Positions 50,757-60,679 of a stretch of 64,000 nt of DNA are shown here, piece after piece. Made by a program: the position numbers and the translations under genes. Numbering within the stretch: position 1 is the stretch's first letter; each line of letters begins with the position of its first letter. The DNA is from an uncultured Flavobacteriales bacterium (GTDB lineage Bacteria > Bacteroidota > Bacteroidia > Flavobacteriales_D > Parvicellaceae): contig CALSNM010000009.1 in the NCBI GenBank assembly GCA_943787725.1, forward strand, positions 1 through 64,000, in the 5' to 3' direction. The notes under the pieces were generated by a model that was given only the letters and a program-made list of their open reading frames with translations, was not told the origin of the DNA and did not search any database.

Positions 50757-53700
50757 ATGAAAAATTTTACTTTTTTACTTACTACTTTACTTGTAACCAC
50801 ATTTGGCTGGCAGGCGAATGCGCAATTTGGTTGCGGTTCTGGAATTCCTATTGCAAATGGCTTCACTCAAATAGGCATAACCACACCTGGTGTCGGAGGC
50901 CCAGAGGACTGGAACACAAATCCGTCAGGGACATCTATCAGCTCCTCATATTGGGATGATGATGTTTATTTGTTTGAATACACCGCAGGTGTAACTAATG
51001 AAAACATTTCTATGACCATTGATTCTAGAAATAGCTGGTTTGGAATCGGAATATTCGATAATTGCACTGGAACCACATTTGATACTGAATTAGATGCAAA
51101 TGGCAGCACAACATCAGGAGTACTGACGGTATCAGCGGCAATAGCTCCCGGCAACACCGTGTATATTGCTGTTGGACAATGGGGAACACCAAATGATTTA
51201 GATTTTGATGTAACTGATTTTACTGTGAATCAAGTTTCTTGTCCTGACCCCTCTCTTTTAACTGCCACGAACATCAGCGGCTCATCCGCTGATTTAGCTT
51301 GGACAGAAAATGGAACAGCTACAGTATGGGACATAGAATATGGTGTGGCCCCCTATACACCTACTGGAATACCAACAGCTTCTGGTGTTGCCAACCCTTA
51401 CAATTATTCAGGCTTAACACCGAACACTACTTATGAGTTTTATGTGAGAGCTGATTGTGGAGGAACTAGCGGAACAAGTGCATGGGCTGGTCCTTATAGC
51501 TTTTTTACAGGGTATTGCACACCAAACCCTTCCAGCGTTGATAATGATGGTATTACTAATGTAACAATAGGCACCATTAATAACACGACCTACAGAGCTT
51601 GGGAATTATGGAGATTACACAGCTCAAATAACAGATGTTCAGCAATCTGTATCAGTAGATTTGTCTGTTACCGTTACTTACAATAACTACAATGTTTTCG
51701 CATGGATTGACTGGAATAATGACTTAGACTTTGATGATGCTGGAGAAACATATTATGTTGGAGAATTTGCAACCACCGGTGTTGTTTCTATTCCCGTTCC
51801 AGCTGCGGCTAGTTTAGGTAATCATAGACTAAGAATAGGTGGTGCCGATAGTGGATTAGGATCTACAATCCCCTTCTGACCCTTGTTATACTGGGTCATG
51901 GGGAGCTTTTGAGGATTACACTTTAAATGTGATTCCAGCTCCTGCATGCGTTCCTCCTTCGTCATTAACAGCGTCTAACATTACTGCTGCTTCTGCTGAT
52001 TTAGCTTGGGCAGAGAATGGAACGGCTACTGTCTTGGGACAGTGGAATACGGACTCAGCTCCTTTTGCCCCTACAGGAACCCCAACTACCGCTGTCAGCC
52101 GGAACCAATCCGCTTGCTAATTATTCTGGCTTAACTGCTAATCACTTCTTACGACTTTTACGTAAGAGCTGATTTGTGGTGTAGGACTGATGGTCTAAGC
52201 GCTTGGGCTGGGCCTTACAGCTTTGTTACAACGCCTTGTAATACTGCGGCAATTACTTACACGCAAGATTTCACTACTTGGCCTATGCAGTGTTGGGATC
52301 TAACTGGTGGTAGTCAATCATGGGGTGATAACGGCTCAGGAATTGCCTTGGCAAACTTCTGGAGCTGGCCAAACCCGACTGATGCTATTATGTCTACAGA
52401 GCCAATTGACATTAGTGTTGATGCTCGCGTGCGGTTTGATTGGTCTCACCTTTACAGTGCAACATATCCGTTGGACTCATTAAGTGTTGATGTGAAGGTT
52501 TTACCCGGTGGTACTTGGACTAGTATCTGGGGGAAAGGTGGTTCAGACTTAGAATCAAATGACGGAGCAGGTAACACGACGCCTGGTTCTATGGTTACTG
52601 AAACGATTCTGCTTGACCCTGCGACCTATACAGGACAAGATGTTCAAGTCAGATTTGTCGCAACTTCAGGATATGGTCCAGATTTATTCGTGGACAATCT
52701 AATAATAGAGCCTGTGCCTGCTTGTATTGATCCAAGCGGATTAACAGCGTCTAACATTACTACTGCTTCTGCTGATTTAGGCTTGGACAGAGAATGGAAC
52801 GGCAACTTCTTGGGAAGTGGAATATGACTCAACTGGTTTTGTGCAAGGAACAGGAAACTACTGTTGTTACCGGAACGAACCCACATGCTTTAACCGGGCT
52901 ATCAGCTAATTATTCTTATGACTTTTACGTAAGAGCTATTTGTGGTGTAGGTGATTCTAGCGCTTGGGCTGGTCCTTACAGCTTTGTTACACCTTGTAAT
53001 ACTGCGGCAATTACTTACACGCAAGATTTCACTACTTGGCCTATGCAGTGTTGGGATCTTAACTGGTGGTAGTCAATCATGGAGTGATAACGGCTCAGGA
53101 ATTGCCTTGGCAAACTTCTGGAGCTGGCCAAACCCGACTGATGCTATTATGTCTACAGAGCCAATTGACATTAGTGTTGATGCTCGCGTGCGTTTTGATT
53201 GGTCTCACCTTTACAGTGCAACATATCCTTTGGACTCATTAAGTGTTGATGTGAAGGTTTTACCCGGTGGTACTTGGACTAGTATCTGGGGGAAAGGTGG
53301 TTCAGACTTAGAATCAAATGACGGAGCAGGTAACACGACGCCTGGTTCTATGGTTACTGAAACGATTCTGCTTGACCCTGCGACCTATACAGGACAAGAT
53401 GTTCAAGTCAGATTTGTCGCAACTTCAGGATTTGGTCCAGATTTATTCGTGGACAATCTAATAATTGAACCTGTGCCTGCTTGTATTGATCCAAGCGGAT
53501 TAACAGCGTCTAACATTACTACTGCTTCTGCTGATTTAGGCTTGGACAGAGAATGGAACGGCAACTTCTTGGGAAGTGGAATATGACTCAACTGGTTTTG
53601 TGCAAGGAACAGGAAACTCTGTTGTTACTGGAACGAACCCACATGCATTAACCGGACTATCAGCTAATTATTCTTATGACTTTTACGTAAGAGCTATTTG

Positions 53701-55361
53701 TGGTGTAGGTGATTCTAGCGCTTGGGCTGGTCCTTACAGCTTTAACACTCCTTGTAATACTGCGGCAATTACTTACACGCAAGATTTCACTACTTGGCCT
53801 ATGCAGTGTTGGGATCTAACGGGTGGTCGCTCAATCATGGGGTGATAACGGCTCAGGAATTGCCTTGGCAAACTTCTGGAGCTGGCCAAACCCGACTGAT
53901 GCTATTATGTCTACAGAGCCAATTGACATTAGTGTTGATGCTCGCGTGCGGTTTGATTGGTCTCACCTTTACAGTGCAACATATCCGTTGGACTCATTAA
54001 GTGTTGATGTGAAGGTTTTACCCGGTGGTACTTGGACTAGTATCTGGGGGAAAGGTGGTTCAGACTTAGAATCAAATGACGGAGCAGGTAACACGACGCC
54101 TGGTTCTATGGTTACTGAAACGATTCTGCTTGACCCTGCGACCTATACAGGACAAGATGTTCAAGTCAGATTTGTCGCAACTTCAGGATATGGTCCAGAT
54201 TTATTCGTGGACAATCTAATAATAGAGCCTGTGCCTGCTTGTATTGATCCAAGCGGATTAACAGCGTCTAACATTACCACTACTTCTGCTGATTTGGCTT
54301 GGACAGAAAATGGAACGGCAACTTCTTGGGAAGTGGAATATGACTCAACTGGTTTTGTGCAGGGAACAGGAAACTCTGTTGTTACTGGAACGAACCCACA
54401 TGCATTAACCGGACTATCAGCTAATTATTCTTATGACTTTTACGTAAGAGCAATTTGTGGTGTGGGTGATTCTAGCGCTTGGGCTGGTCCTTATAGCTTT
54501 GCCACTTATGGCGATTGTTCTAGTAGCGGGGTCTATGATTATGGTAATAACGAAGACTCTACTAATGCAATTGGTTTTGTTGCCAACACCCCTGGAGATT
54601 ACATTACTTTAACATTTACTGGCGGAATCAACTGAAGCTGGATATGACTATTGGTTCATTAACGATGCCGCGGATGGTTCAGGAACAACGATTGCAACAG
54701 GTGACTGGTCCAGATTACTGGAGCTTACGAATCAACCACTGGAGAAATTTCTTTTTTCGTTAATTCTGATGGCTCTTGGTCTCCGGTTGGCGGTGGCGGA
54801 ACACCGGGAACTACCTGGGATACTTTTGTAGTACGACTTGTCGTGTGCACCCTCCATGCTGCGGGTCTTACGGTTGATTTAGGCGCAGACACTACATTGT
54901 GTTCAGGACAAGATTCAGTAATGCTGGATGCTGGTGCTGGACCATACACTTACGAATGGTCTACCTTGGAGACAACGCAGACAATTGTGGTTAGCAGCTC
55001 AACTGTTGGAACTGTGGAGTACAGTGTTCTGATTACTGACACGATTTCAATGTGTCAAGCAATAGATACGGTTAGTGTTACATTCGATGATTGTTCTAAT
55101 ATTTCTGAACTGACTGGATCTAATGTTAGTGTTTACCCTAATCCGAGTAACGGGAATTTCATTATCTCTTTAAGCAATATCAGCGAGCAGGTTTCTGTGC
55201 AAGTTGTTGATATGCAAGGAAGATTGATTTATTCTCAAATGGAAGGGCTTAAAGTTGGAAAAGAGAATGTTATTTCTCTTGACAACGTTGAGAGAGGTGT
55301 TTACCTTATCTCTGTTTCTTCAGACAAAGGAAGGTATACCCAATCCATTGTTATTCAGTAA
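50757..55361 (+). CDS. Large secreted FN3/GEVED/MAM-like repeat protein with T9SS type A tail (many frame breaks)
   Basis: The frame starts with a signal peptide ('WQANAQ') and ends in a type A tail ('SVYPNPSNGNFIISL', 'RGVYLISVSSDKG'); the whole would be about 1530 residues. It is cut into at least eight frames by single-base changes near 51590, 51870, 52100, 52142, 52172-52190, 52780, 52858, 53060, 53540, 53826, 54627 and 54712. Domain order is: beta-sandwich (about 20-160), FN3, GEVED ('FAWIDWNNDLDFDDAGE'), FN3, then three 252-codon units. Each unit pairs a MAM/concanavalin-like domain ('QDFTTWPMQCWDLTGGSQSW', 'VRFVATSGYGPDLFVDNL') with an FN3 domain ('SADLAWTENGTATSWEVEYD', 'YDFYVRAICGVGDSSAWAGP'). 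An Ig-like segment precedes the tail. The protein is probably an adhesin. Whether it is functional cannot be told without better sequence. Confidence 0.7.
52234..54505 (+). repeat. Three near-identical 758-bp tandem repeats (252 codons plus indels)
   Basis: The string beginning CCTTGTAATACTGCGGCAAT occurs at 52234, 52992 and 53750, an exact spacing of 758 bases twice. A third full unit runs to about 54505. The copies differ at only a handful of positions. Units 1 and 2 share an extra G (GATTTAGGCTTGG) that unit 3 lacks, while units 1 and 3 share bases that unit 2 lacks (for example CCGTTGGAC against CCTTTGGAC). Confidence 0.9.
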
Positions 55362-55380
55362 AATTTAACATCTTAAATCA

Positions 55381-55414
55381 AAAAGCCCGATTTGCATTTG
55401 CAAATCGGGCTTTT
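55381..55414. terminator. Bidirectional Rho-independent terminator between convergent genes
   Basis: A perfect 15-bp stem (55381-55395 with 55400-55414) with a 4-base loop has an A-run on the left and a six-T run on the right. It can therefore stop transcripts from both the rightward adhesin gene (stop 55361) and the leftward Hsp20 gene (stop 55438). Confidence 0.93.
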
Positions 55415-55437
55415 TTGTTAAGCATAAGATTCTATTC

Positions 55438-55860
55438 TTATTTGATAGCAATTTTTTTCGCAAGCTTGCTCTCCTTGCTTATTGGAATTGAAATGGAAAG
55501 TATACCGTCTTTATAGTCACCTACTATTTTTTTCTCTTCCACGTTTTTTGGTAGGTTAAATGTTCTCTGGAATTTACCGTAAATAAATTCTCTTCTTACA
55601 TATTTACCTGCATCTTCGTTTTCCACTAGTTCTTTTTCGTTAGAAATAGATAGCTTATTGTTTTCCAACTCTATATTTAAATCCTCCTTTTTCATTCCAG
55701 GAACAGCCAGTTCGATAACAAAACCTGTTTCATGTTCTTTGACATTTACGGCAGGTATAGTGTGCTTATTATAATTTGTATCCAACTTATCTGTATTGGT
55801 GAAAAAATCATCGAATAACGAATTGATACTTGGTCTGTGGTTAAATTTTACTATTGACAT
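55438..55860 (-). CDS. Hsp20 / alpha-crystallin small heat-shock protein
   Basis: The 140-residue product is a cytoplasmic ATP-independent holdase that keeps unfolding proteins soluble. The N-terminal arm is short ('FNHRPSINSLFDDFF'). The alpha-crystallin domain covers about residues 35-130, with the expected 'AVNVKEHETGFVIELAVPGM', 'DLNIELENNKLSIS', 'REFIYGKFQRTFNLP' and 'GDYKDGILSISIP' strands; the last holds the conserved G-x-L motif. The C-terminal tail is short and basic, and I see no clear I-x-I/V beyond 'ISIPI'. Length is normal for the family. It stands alone, convergent with the large adhesin and ending at a strong shared terminator. A heat-shock promoter is likely, but I see no defined motif. 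Confidence 0.95.
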   Translation of the reverse strand: MSIVKFNHRPSINSLFDDFFTNTDKLDTNYNKHTIPAVNVKEHETGFVIELAVPGMKKEDLNIELENNKLSISNEKELVENEDAGKYVRREFIYGKFQRTFNLPKNVEEKKIVGDYKDGILSISIPISKESKLAKKIAIK

Positions 55861-56011
55861 AATTTTTTGTTTTTGATTTCTAATTAAATTTCGAAATCAC
55901 TAGTTCAAACTATATGCCGTTGCATTTTATTTTAAAAAGACTGTCTTTTTGTCTGTTTTTAGTCGTTTTGGCTTTCAGATACTGTCAATATTTCCGAAAT
56001 TAGCTTTGTTT

Positions 56012-57076
56012 TTAGTTTTTGATAAAAACACCACTCTTTCCGTTGACTGATATGATGTATGTTCCTTTGGTGAATTTAGACACGTTGATTGCATTAGTGT
56101 CAGCACTTATTTGTTTAGATAAAATTTGCTTTCCAACAGAGTCGGTAATTGTAATAAATCCGTTTTCTTCAATAAATAATATTTCATTTGAAGGGTTCGG
56201 ATAAAACTTAACCTTATTAATAGCTCTCTCCTCTATACTTAAACTTGCTGGGCAATAATTGCCATCTGGAGCATTTTGAGGCAACTTATAGGCTGGGTTA
56301 GTAATCAAAGCATAGCCTAATACATCGGTGGATTGAAGTAACGCCGGCGAACATGGCTCCCACTCATTGGCAATGCCATTGCAAGTAGGGGTGTCGTTTA
56401 ATATACCCATATTAGTGACTATCATCCAATATAAGTATTCAATTGCCATACACCCATAATCGCATGTTGCATCGTCATAGTGATACCAGGCAGAACTTGG
56501 GTAAGGGTTTGGAATACTTAAGAACTGACCTCCTCTTGCAACATCCATTGCAACCGATAAAAGAGAGGAATTAGGAGAGAAGTCAAATGCAGCCGGATAG
56601 ATATTTGCATGGCCAACACCATTAATGGTGTGCAAAACCTCTTCTACTGTAGCGTCTGAACCCCAATAACCTGGAGCAGTTGGATCCATTTCTGATTTCC
56701 ACAATACCGCTGACACGCCGCTCCCATTGTAATTATTAAAAAAGGCAAGCATAGCCGCGTTTTCATCCGCGGCAAACACAGGCATCATGGCTTCATTTGC
56801 AACAAGCTCCGCAAGCAAAGCTGGGTCATCAACAACACCGTCCTCATCGTTATCAATTAACTCTGCCCAGATTGCTGCGGCATGCAATACTTTTTCATCT
56901 GGAACGGTACTCTCTGCGTACACAGAGCAACCAAACACATCAACATATTTCGTAAACGAACTTAATGCAGGGTCGGACGAATTGGGGTTAGAGACAACCG
57001 TGAAACAAACGTTGTTTTGCGCGCTAGTTGTTGCAATTAATAATCCTAGAGCTACTAGGCTTGATAATTTTTTCAT
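56012..57076 (-). CDS. Secreted protein with EEVLH motif and T9SS type A tail
   Basis: I start at the ATG at 57076 because it opens directly into a signal peptide ending 'ATTSAQ'; an in-frame ATG 30 bases upstream adds a non-signal-like peptide. The product has 354 residues. The main domain (about 22-275) has an Asp-rich loop ('DNDEDGVVDDP') that resembles a Ca-binding loop. It also has 'ATVEEVLHTINGVGHANIYP', 'VARGGQF', 'SAWYHYDDATCDYGCM' and 'ITNPAYKLPQNAPDGNY'. The Glu/His cluster could form a metal site, but this is not the standard HExxH. I recognise the domain as recurring and uncharacterised, not as a named enzyme. The type A sorting domain is at about 285-354 ('KFYPNPSNEILFIEE'). It follows the PNGase F-like gene by about 70 bases. 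Confidence 0.75.
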   Translation of the reverse strand: MKKLSSLVALGLLIATTSAQNNVCFTVVSNPNSSDPALSSFTKYVDVFGCSVYAESTVPDEKVLHAAAIWAELIDNDEDGVVDDPALLAELVANEAMMPVFAADENAAMLAFFNNYNGSGVSAVLWKSEMDPTAPGYWGSDATVEEVLHTINGVGHANIYPAAFDFSPNSSLLSVAMDVARGGQFLSIPNPYPSSAWYHYDDATCDYGCMAIEYLYWMIVTNMGILNDTPTCNGIANEWEPCSPALLQSTDVLGYALITNPAYKLPQNAPDGNYCPASLSIEERAINKVKFYPNPSNEILFIEENGFITITDSVGKQILSKQISADTNAINVSKFTKGTYIISVNGKSGVFIKN

Positions 57077-57147
57077 GTGGACAAATGTTTTGTGTGGCCT
57101 ATGCAAATTAACGAAGGTATTTTTATTATCGTATGAGCATTAGGTAA

Positions 57148-60100
57148 TTAGTTTTTTATCAGTCTTTTAATTTGTTGTTTTTCACCATTACTAATTTTTA
57201 TAAAATAAATTCCACATTCCATTTCTCCCAAATCAACTTGAGTTTTTACTATATGTTCGCTACCTGAAATTAGATCGCTAGATATTTCCCGACCAGTAGC
57301 GTCTAGCACCGTTATGCTCATGCTTTTTCCAAAACCCTCTATTTCTATATTAAAAATTGTTTCGCTGGGGTTTGGAAAAATTTCAACCGAAGTATAGCTC
57401 TCAATTTCTTCTTCGCTTAAAGTATATCCAACCGTAAAGTAATGTGTAATATGCGTTCCAAAATCAGAGTCGAATTGGTCTAATTGAGGTCCACCAAGCA
57501 TTTTGGTTTTTATCGATCCATTACCATCACTATTTGCAAAAAAGCCTAAACCATCGCCGTCGGAGTCTAAAAACTCCATTTTGTAGCATCCAGAAGGCAA
57601 GCTTAACGTGTCTTTATATTGAGTCGAATTTGCAAAGTTAGTTCTTGAAAAAACCACATTTCCATTTTCATCATAAACGTATAGCTCATTTTCACTTGCC
57701 GCATTATTTGTGATTGTCCAAATATAAAAATCGGAAGGATATGTTTTTGGAGCTTCAAACTCCACGCTATAAATGTTGTCATAATCGTAATCGTCAGAAG
57801 TTCCGTTTGTGCTTACAATATCAATATTAAACCACTTGCAGTCTTGCGCTTCAAACCAAAACTCTTGACCCGATATGGGTAGCTCAACCTCTTCTGTTTC
57901 TCCAAAAGCCAAATTCCCAGTCCAATTGAAAGACTCGTGACCTCCGTTGCAAACCCAAAACTCTATCGTTGCACTCGTTAAATTAGCGCTTCCATTGTTT
58001 TTAATTACAATTTTAGGGTTATCGCAAATCGGATTTACTCTATTGTGATATTCCCAAATGTTGGGAGAAATCACATCATGAACAGTCGCATTATTTAAAA
58101 AATTAATGTCACCATAAGAAACAAGCTGAACAGTGGTTCGGTAATTTCCTTCCATTCCTCCGGCATCATATTCCATTCCATAATCAATCGAAGCAACTCC
58201 TCCGGGCGTGATGTAAGGTGTAATGTCATGGTTGTATGTATCGCCAAATGTTCCTGGACACCAACCGGCCCTGTCATAAATCCATGTTCCTCCTTGGGAA
58301 ATAACCGGATTATCGGCACATGTTTTCCAGTTTAACCACTGAAATTGTTGTGACCCATTAATGCTTAAATCGTGTAATTTAGGACAAAATTCTGCGCAAT
58401 TCTCAAAGCCTCCAAACCAGTGTCCTGTGGTTCTGGTCTTCACCGTATATTGAGTTGCTAAAGAATTTAATTGGACATCAACCGCTGGCATAGAAATGTC
58501 GTTAGCTATATTTGAATGCTGATAATCCCCTAGCCATATGGTTTCAAAATCAATAACATCCCTAGGCGGAGTTCCATGTATCATTACAAATTTAACATCT
58601 ATCAGCTCTTGTTGGTTTCCTGCAGAAAACTCAACAGTATCATGAAACAAAGGCATATAGTCAGTTACATCATAAACCCACCTGAACCCATTCGGGCCAA
58701 GACTTAGCCCTATTCCATAAGGAGTAACATAGTTTTGAATTTGATGAGTGGTTTGATTGTATGTGTTTACAAAATAACCATCGTAAGAAATGTAGTTTGA
58801 ATCTATAACAAAGCCATTATTCTCATAGGTGTATGAATACCCCGGTAACCACCCATAAGCAGTGTCAACCGCAGAAGAGGATATTCCAGTGATATTCATG
58901 TCAACCGAAGTCGTAGTTTCGACAATAGAAACTTGGTGGTGTTCTATAGAGTCAATGACTAAAATAGAGTCAAGGTGAGATGTGTAGTTTCCTTGTATAA
59001 AAGTGATATTTGGACGGTTTGTAGATTGTAAAACATTAGAACTTACCTCACACCCACCTTGCTGGCGCCAAGAAGGAAGCCCCATTAATTGAGCGTCATG
59101 TCCATTAATACTATAATCCACCGCTACAGACCCTCCTAAATCATTGAAATTATAAGCCGCCTGCAGGTTGGCTATATTTGGGTGGGTTGCATCTATAGAT
59201 TTATTCATCCAACCTTGAATCGTTGTTTGGTCAAGCGCAGCATTCCAAACCCTAAATTCATCGATATAGCCATCATATCTTCCTGAGTAGTCATTTTGTG
59301 CAGGCCCTCCGATTTTAAACTTTTCTATTCCTGCCATTGTTTTGGTTTTTCCTGTTCCAGACATAAAAATAGCGCCGTTTAAGTAAGCTGTCATGTTTCC
59401 TGTGGCTGCGTTCTTTGTAAGCGCCCAATGATTCCATTGACTCGCAAAATCAATTGTATTTGCCGCTTGATCAATTCTGTCATAGGAATTAGTTGAGCTA
59501 TTCCCTGCGTCCCAATAAACCCTGCTATTGCTCCAGGGAAGGTGAGAGTTAACGACTCGATAGCCATTAGCATCTTTTCCCTCAAAAATATACGAATTCA
59601 TCGGCATTACATTTGGGTCACCATAACACCAGAATGAAACCGTAATTTGATCGGAAATAGTTGAAAAGACTGCCGAAGGAACCTCGACGTAATCTCCACT
59701 TCCAAAGTCCAAATAACCATTTTCAGAAGCTGTTATTCCAGCATTAAATCCAGCTGCATCGCCAGTAATTGAAAAGTCGCTTCCGGCAGATGTATTGTCA
59801 AAACAAAACTCTACAGCTATATTGGAAGTACCATCCCATACAAACGGCGTGTGAAAGTTAAAATTCGAAGTTCCAACCGAAGTTATATTTGTGTTAATAT
59901 TATATACTTCTTGCAGGTTTGCTTCATAAGATGCAGGCGTTAGTTCATTAAGCGTAGTATGTTTTAAGCTTATCTTGAGGTTGTTGATGTTTGATCCTAA
60001 AGCTGTTACTTCAAGAGCAAGCTTATCAATAGAGCCCGCAACAATTCCTGCGGTAGTTAGTTCACTAGCAGTAAATATATATTGGGACTTTCCGGTTCTG

Positions 60101-60561
60101 TTAGCAGTATTCAGCACCTCAGTTAACGAAGCTGCCCCTACACCAACTACTCCACTTGTTTCAGATGTTGTTACATCATATACGGGAAAGTATTGGTATG
60201 ACTGATTGTAGTCATAAATTGGATTGCTAACATAAAAGATTGTATCAGGGTTTGTGTTCCCTAAATAATAATAGGGTGATCCAATATTTTCGTGCTGGTA
60301 TAAATTTGTATAGGTTGTATAATCCCATTCTCCACAGGCGTAGCCATCTTGAGTGGTTGCAGCATCACATTTAAGTGTGTAATACATTAATATTTTAGAA
60401 TACGTGTTTGTATCACTAGGAAAAACGTACCACCCTCTTCTTTTGGTAATATCGGAAAACTCAAGGGTTTGGACGACTGTGGTATCTCCTATATTTTGGG
60501 CATTAACGCAAGGTGCCATTGTGGCTATAAAAAGTAGGTTGATTAAAATTGTCTTTTTCAT
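57148..60561 (-). CDS. Secreted PNGase F-like (N-glycanase) protein with LamG insert and T9SS type A tail
   Basis: The start at 60561 gives an immediate signal peptide ('MAPCVNAQ'); the frame is open nine codons further up. The product has 1137 residues. The N-terminal part ('RGWYVFPSDTNTYSKILMYY', 'YACGEWDYTTYTNLYQ') and a later part ('TGHWFGGFENCAEFCPKLH', 'WLNWKTCADNPVISQGGTW', 'IYDRAGWCPGT') match the two jelly-roll domains of the peptide-N-glycosidase F family. PNGase F removes N-linked glycans from glycoproteins. Between them lies a LamG/concanavalin-like domain (about 275-490; 'DYVEVPSAVFSTISDQITVS', 'YDGYIDEFRVWNAALD') likely to bind sugar. The type A tail is at about 1065-1137 ('EIFPNPSETIFNIEI'). 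Catalytic residues were not mapped one to one, so activity is inferred. A target could be eukaryotic or other glycoproteins. Confidence 0.82.
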   Translation of the reverse strand: MKKTILINLLFIATMAPCVNAQNIGDTTVVQTLEFSDITKRRGWYVFPSDTNTYSKILMYYTLKCDAATTQDGYACGEWDYTTYTNLYQHENIGSPYYYLGNTNPDTIFYVSNPIYDYNQSYQYFPVYDVTTSETSGVVGVGAASLTEVLNTANRTGKSQYIFTASELTTAGIVAGSIDKLALEVTALGSNINNLKISLKHTTLNELTPASYEANLQEVYNINTNITSVGTSNFNFHTPFVWDGTSNIAVEFCFDNTSAGSDFSITGDAAGFNAGITASENGYLDFGSGDYVEVPSAVFSTISDQITVSFWCYGDPNVMPMNSYIFEGKDANGYRVVNSHLPWSNSRVYWDAGNSSTNSYDRIDQAANTIDFASQWNHWALTKNAATGNMTAYLNGAIFMSGTGKTKTMAGIEKFKIGGPAQNDYSGRYDGYIDEFRVWNAALDQTTIQGWMNKSIDATHPNIANLQAAYNFNDLGGSVAVDYSINGHDAQLMGLPSWRQQGGCEVSSNVLQSTNRPNITFIQGNYTSHLDSILVIDSIEHHQVSIVETTTSVDMNITGISSSAVDTAYGWLPGYSYTYENNGFVIDSNYISYDGYFVNTYNQTTHQIQNYVTPYGIGLSLGPNGFRWVYDVTDYMPLFHDTVEFSAGNQQELIDVKFVMIHGTPPRDVIDFETIWLGDYQHSNIANDISMPAVDVQLNSLATQYTVKTRTTGHWFGGFENCAEFCPKLHDLSINGSQQFQWLNWKTCADNPVISQGGTWIYDRAGWCPGTFGDTYNHDITPYITPGGVASIDYGMEYDAGGMEGNYRTTVQLVSYGDINFLNNATVHDVISPNIWEYHNRVNPICDNPKIVIKNNGSANLTSATIEFWVCNGGHESFNWTGNLAFGETEEVELPISGQEFWFEAQDCKWFNIDIVSTNGTSDDYDYDNIYSVEFEAPKTYPSDFYIWTITNNAASENELYVYDENGNVVFSRTNFANSTQYKDTLSLPSGCYKMEFLDSDGDGLGFFANSDGNGSIKTKMLGGPQLDQFDSDFGTHITHYFTVGYTLSEEEIESYTSVEIFPNPSETIFNIEIEGFGKSMSITVLDATGREISSDLISGSEHIVKTQVDLGEMECGIYFIKISNGEKQQIKRLIKN

Positions 60562-60679
60562 ATCTGCATGATTCGGGTTATTTAGCACTAAGATAATGGT
60601 AACTGTCTTAAAAAAACGGCTGATTATCCCAAAGGTTTGAATTCCTACCTTAAAGGCTTATCAACTAGTTTCAAAAACT

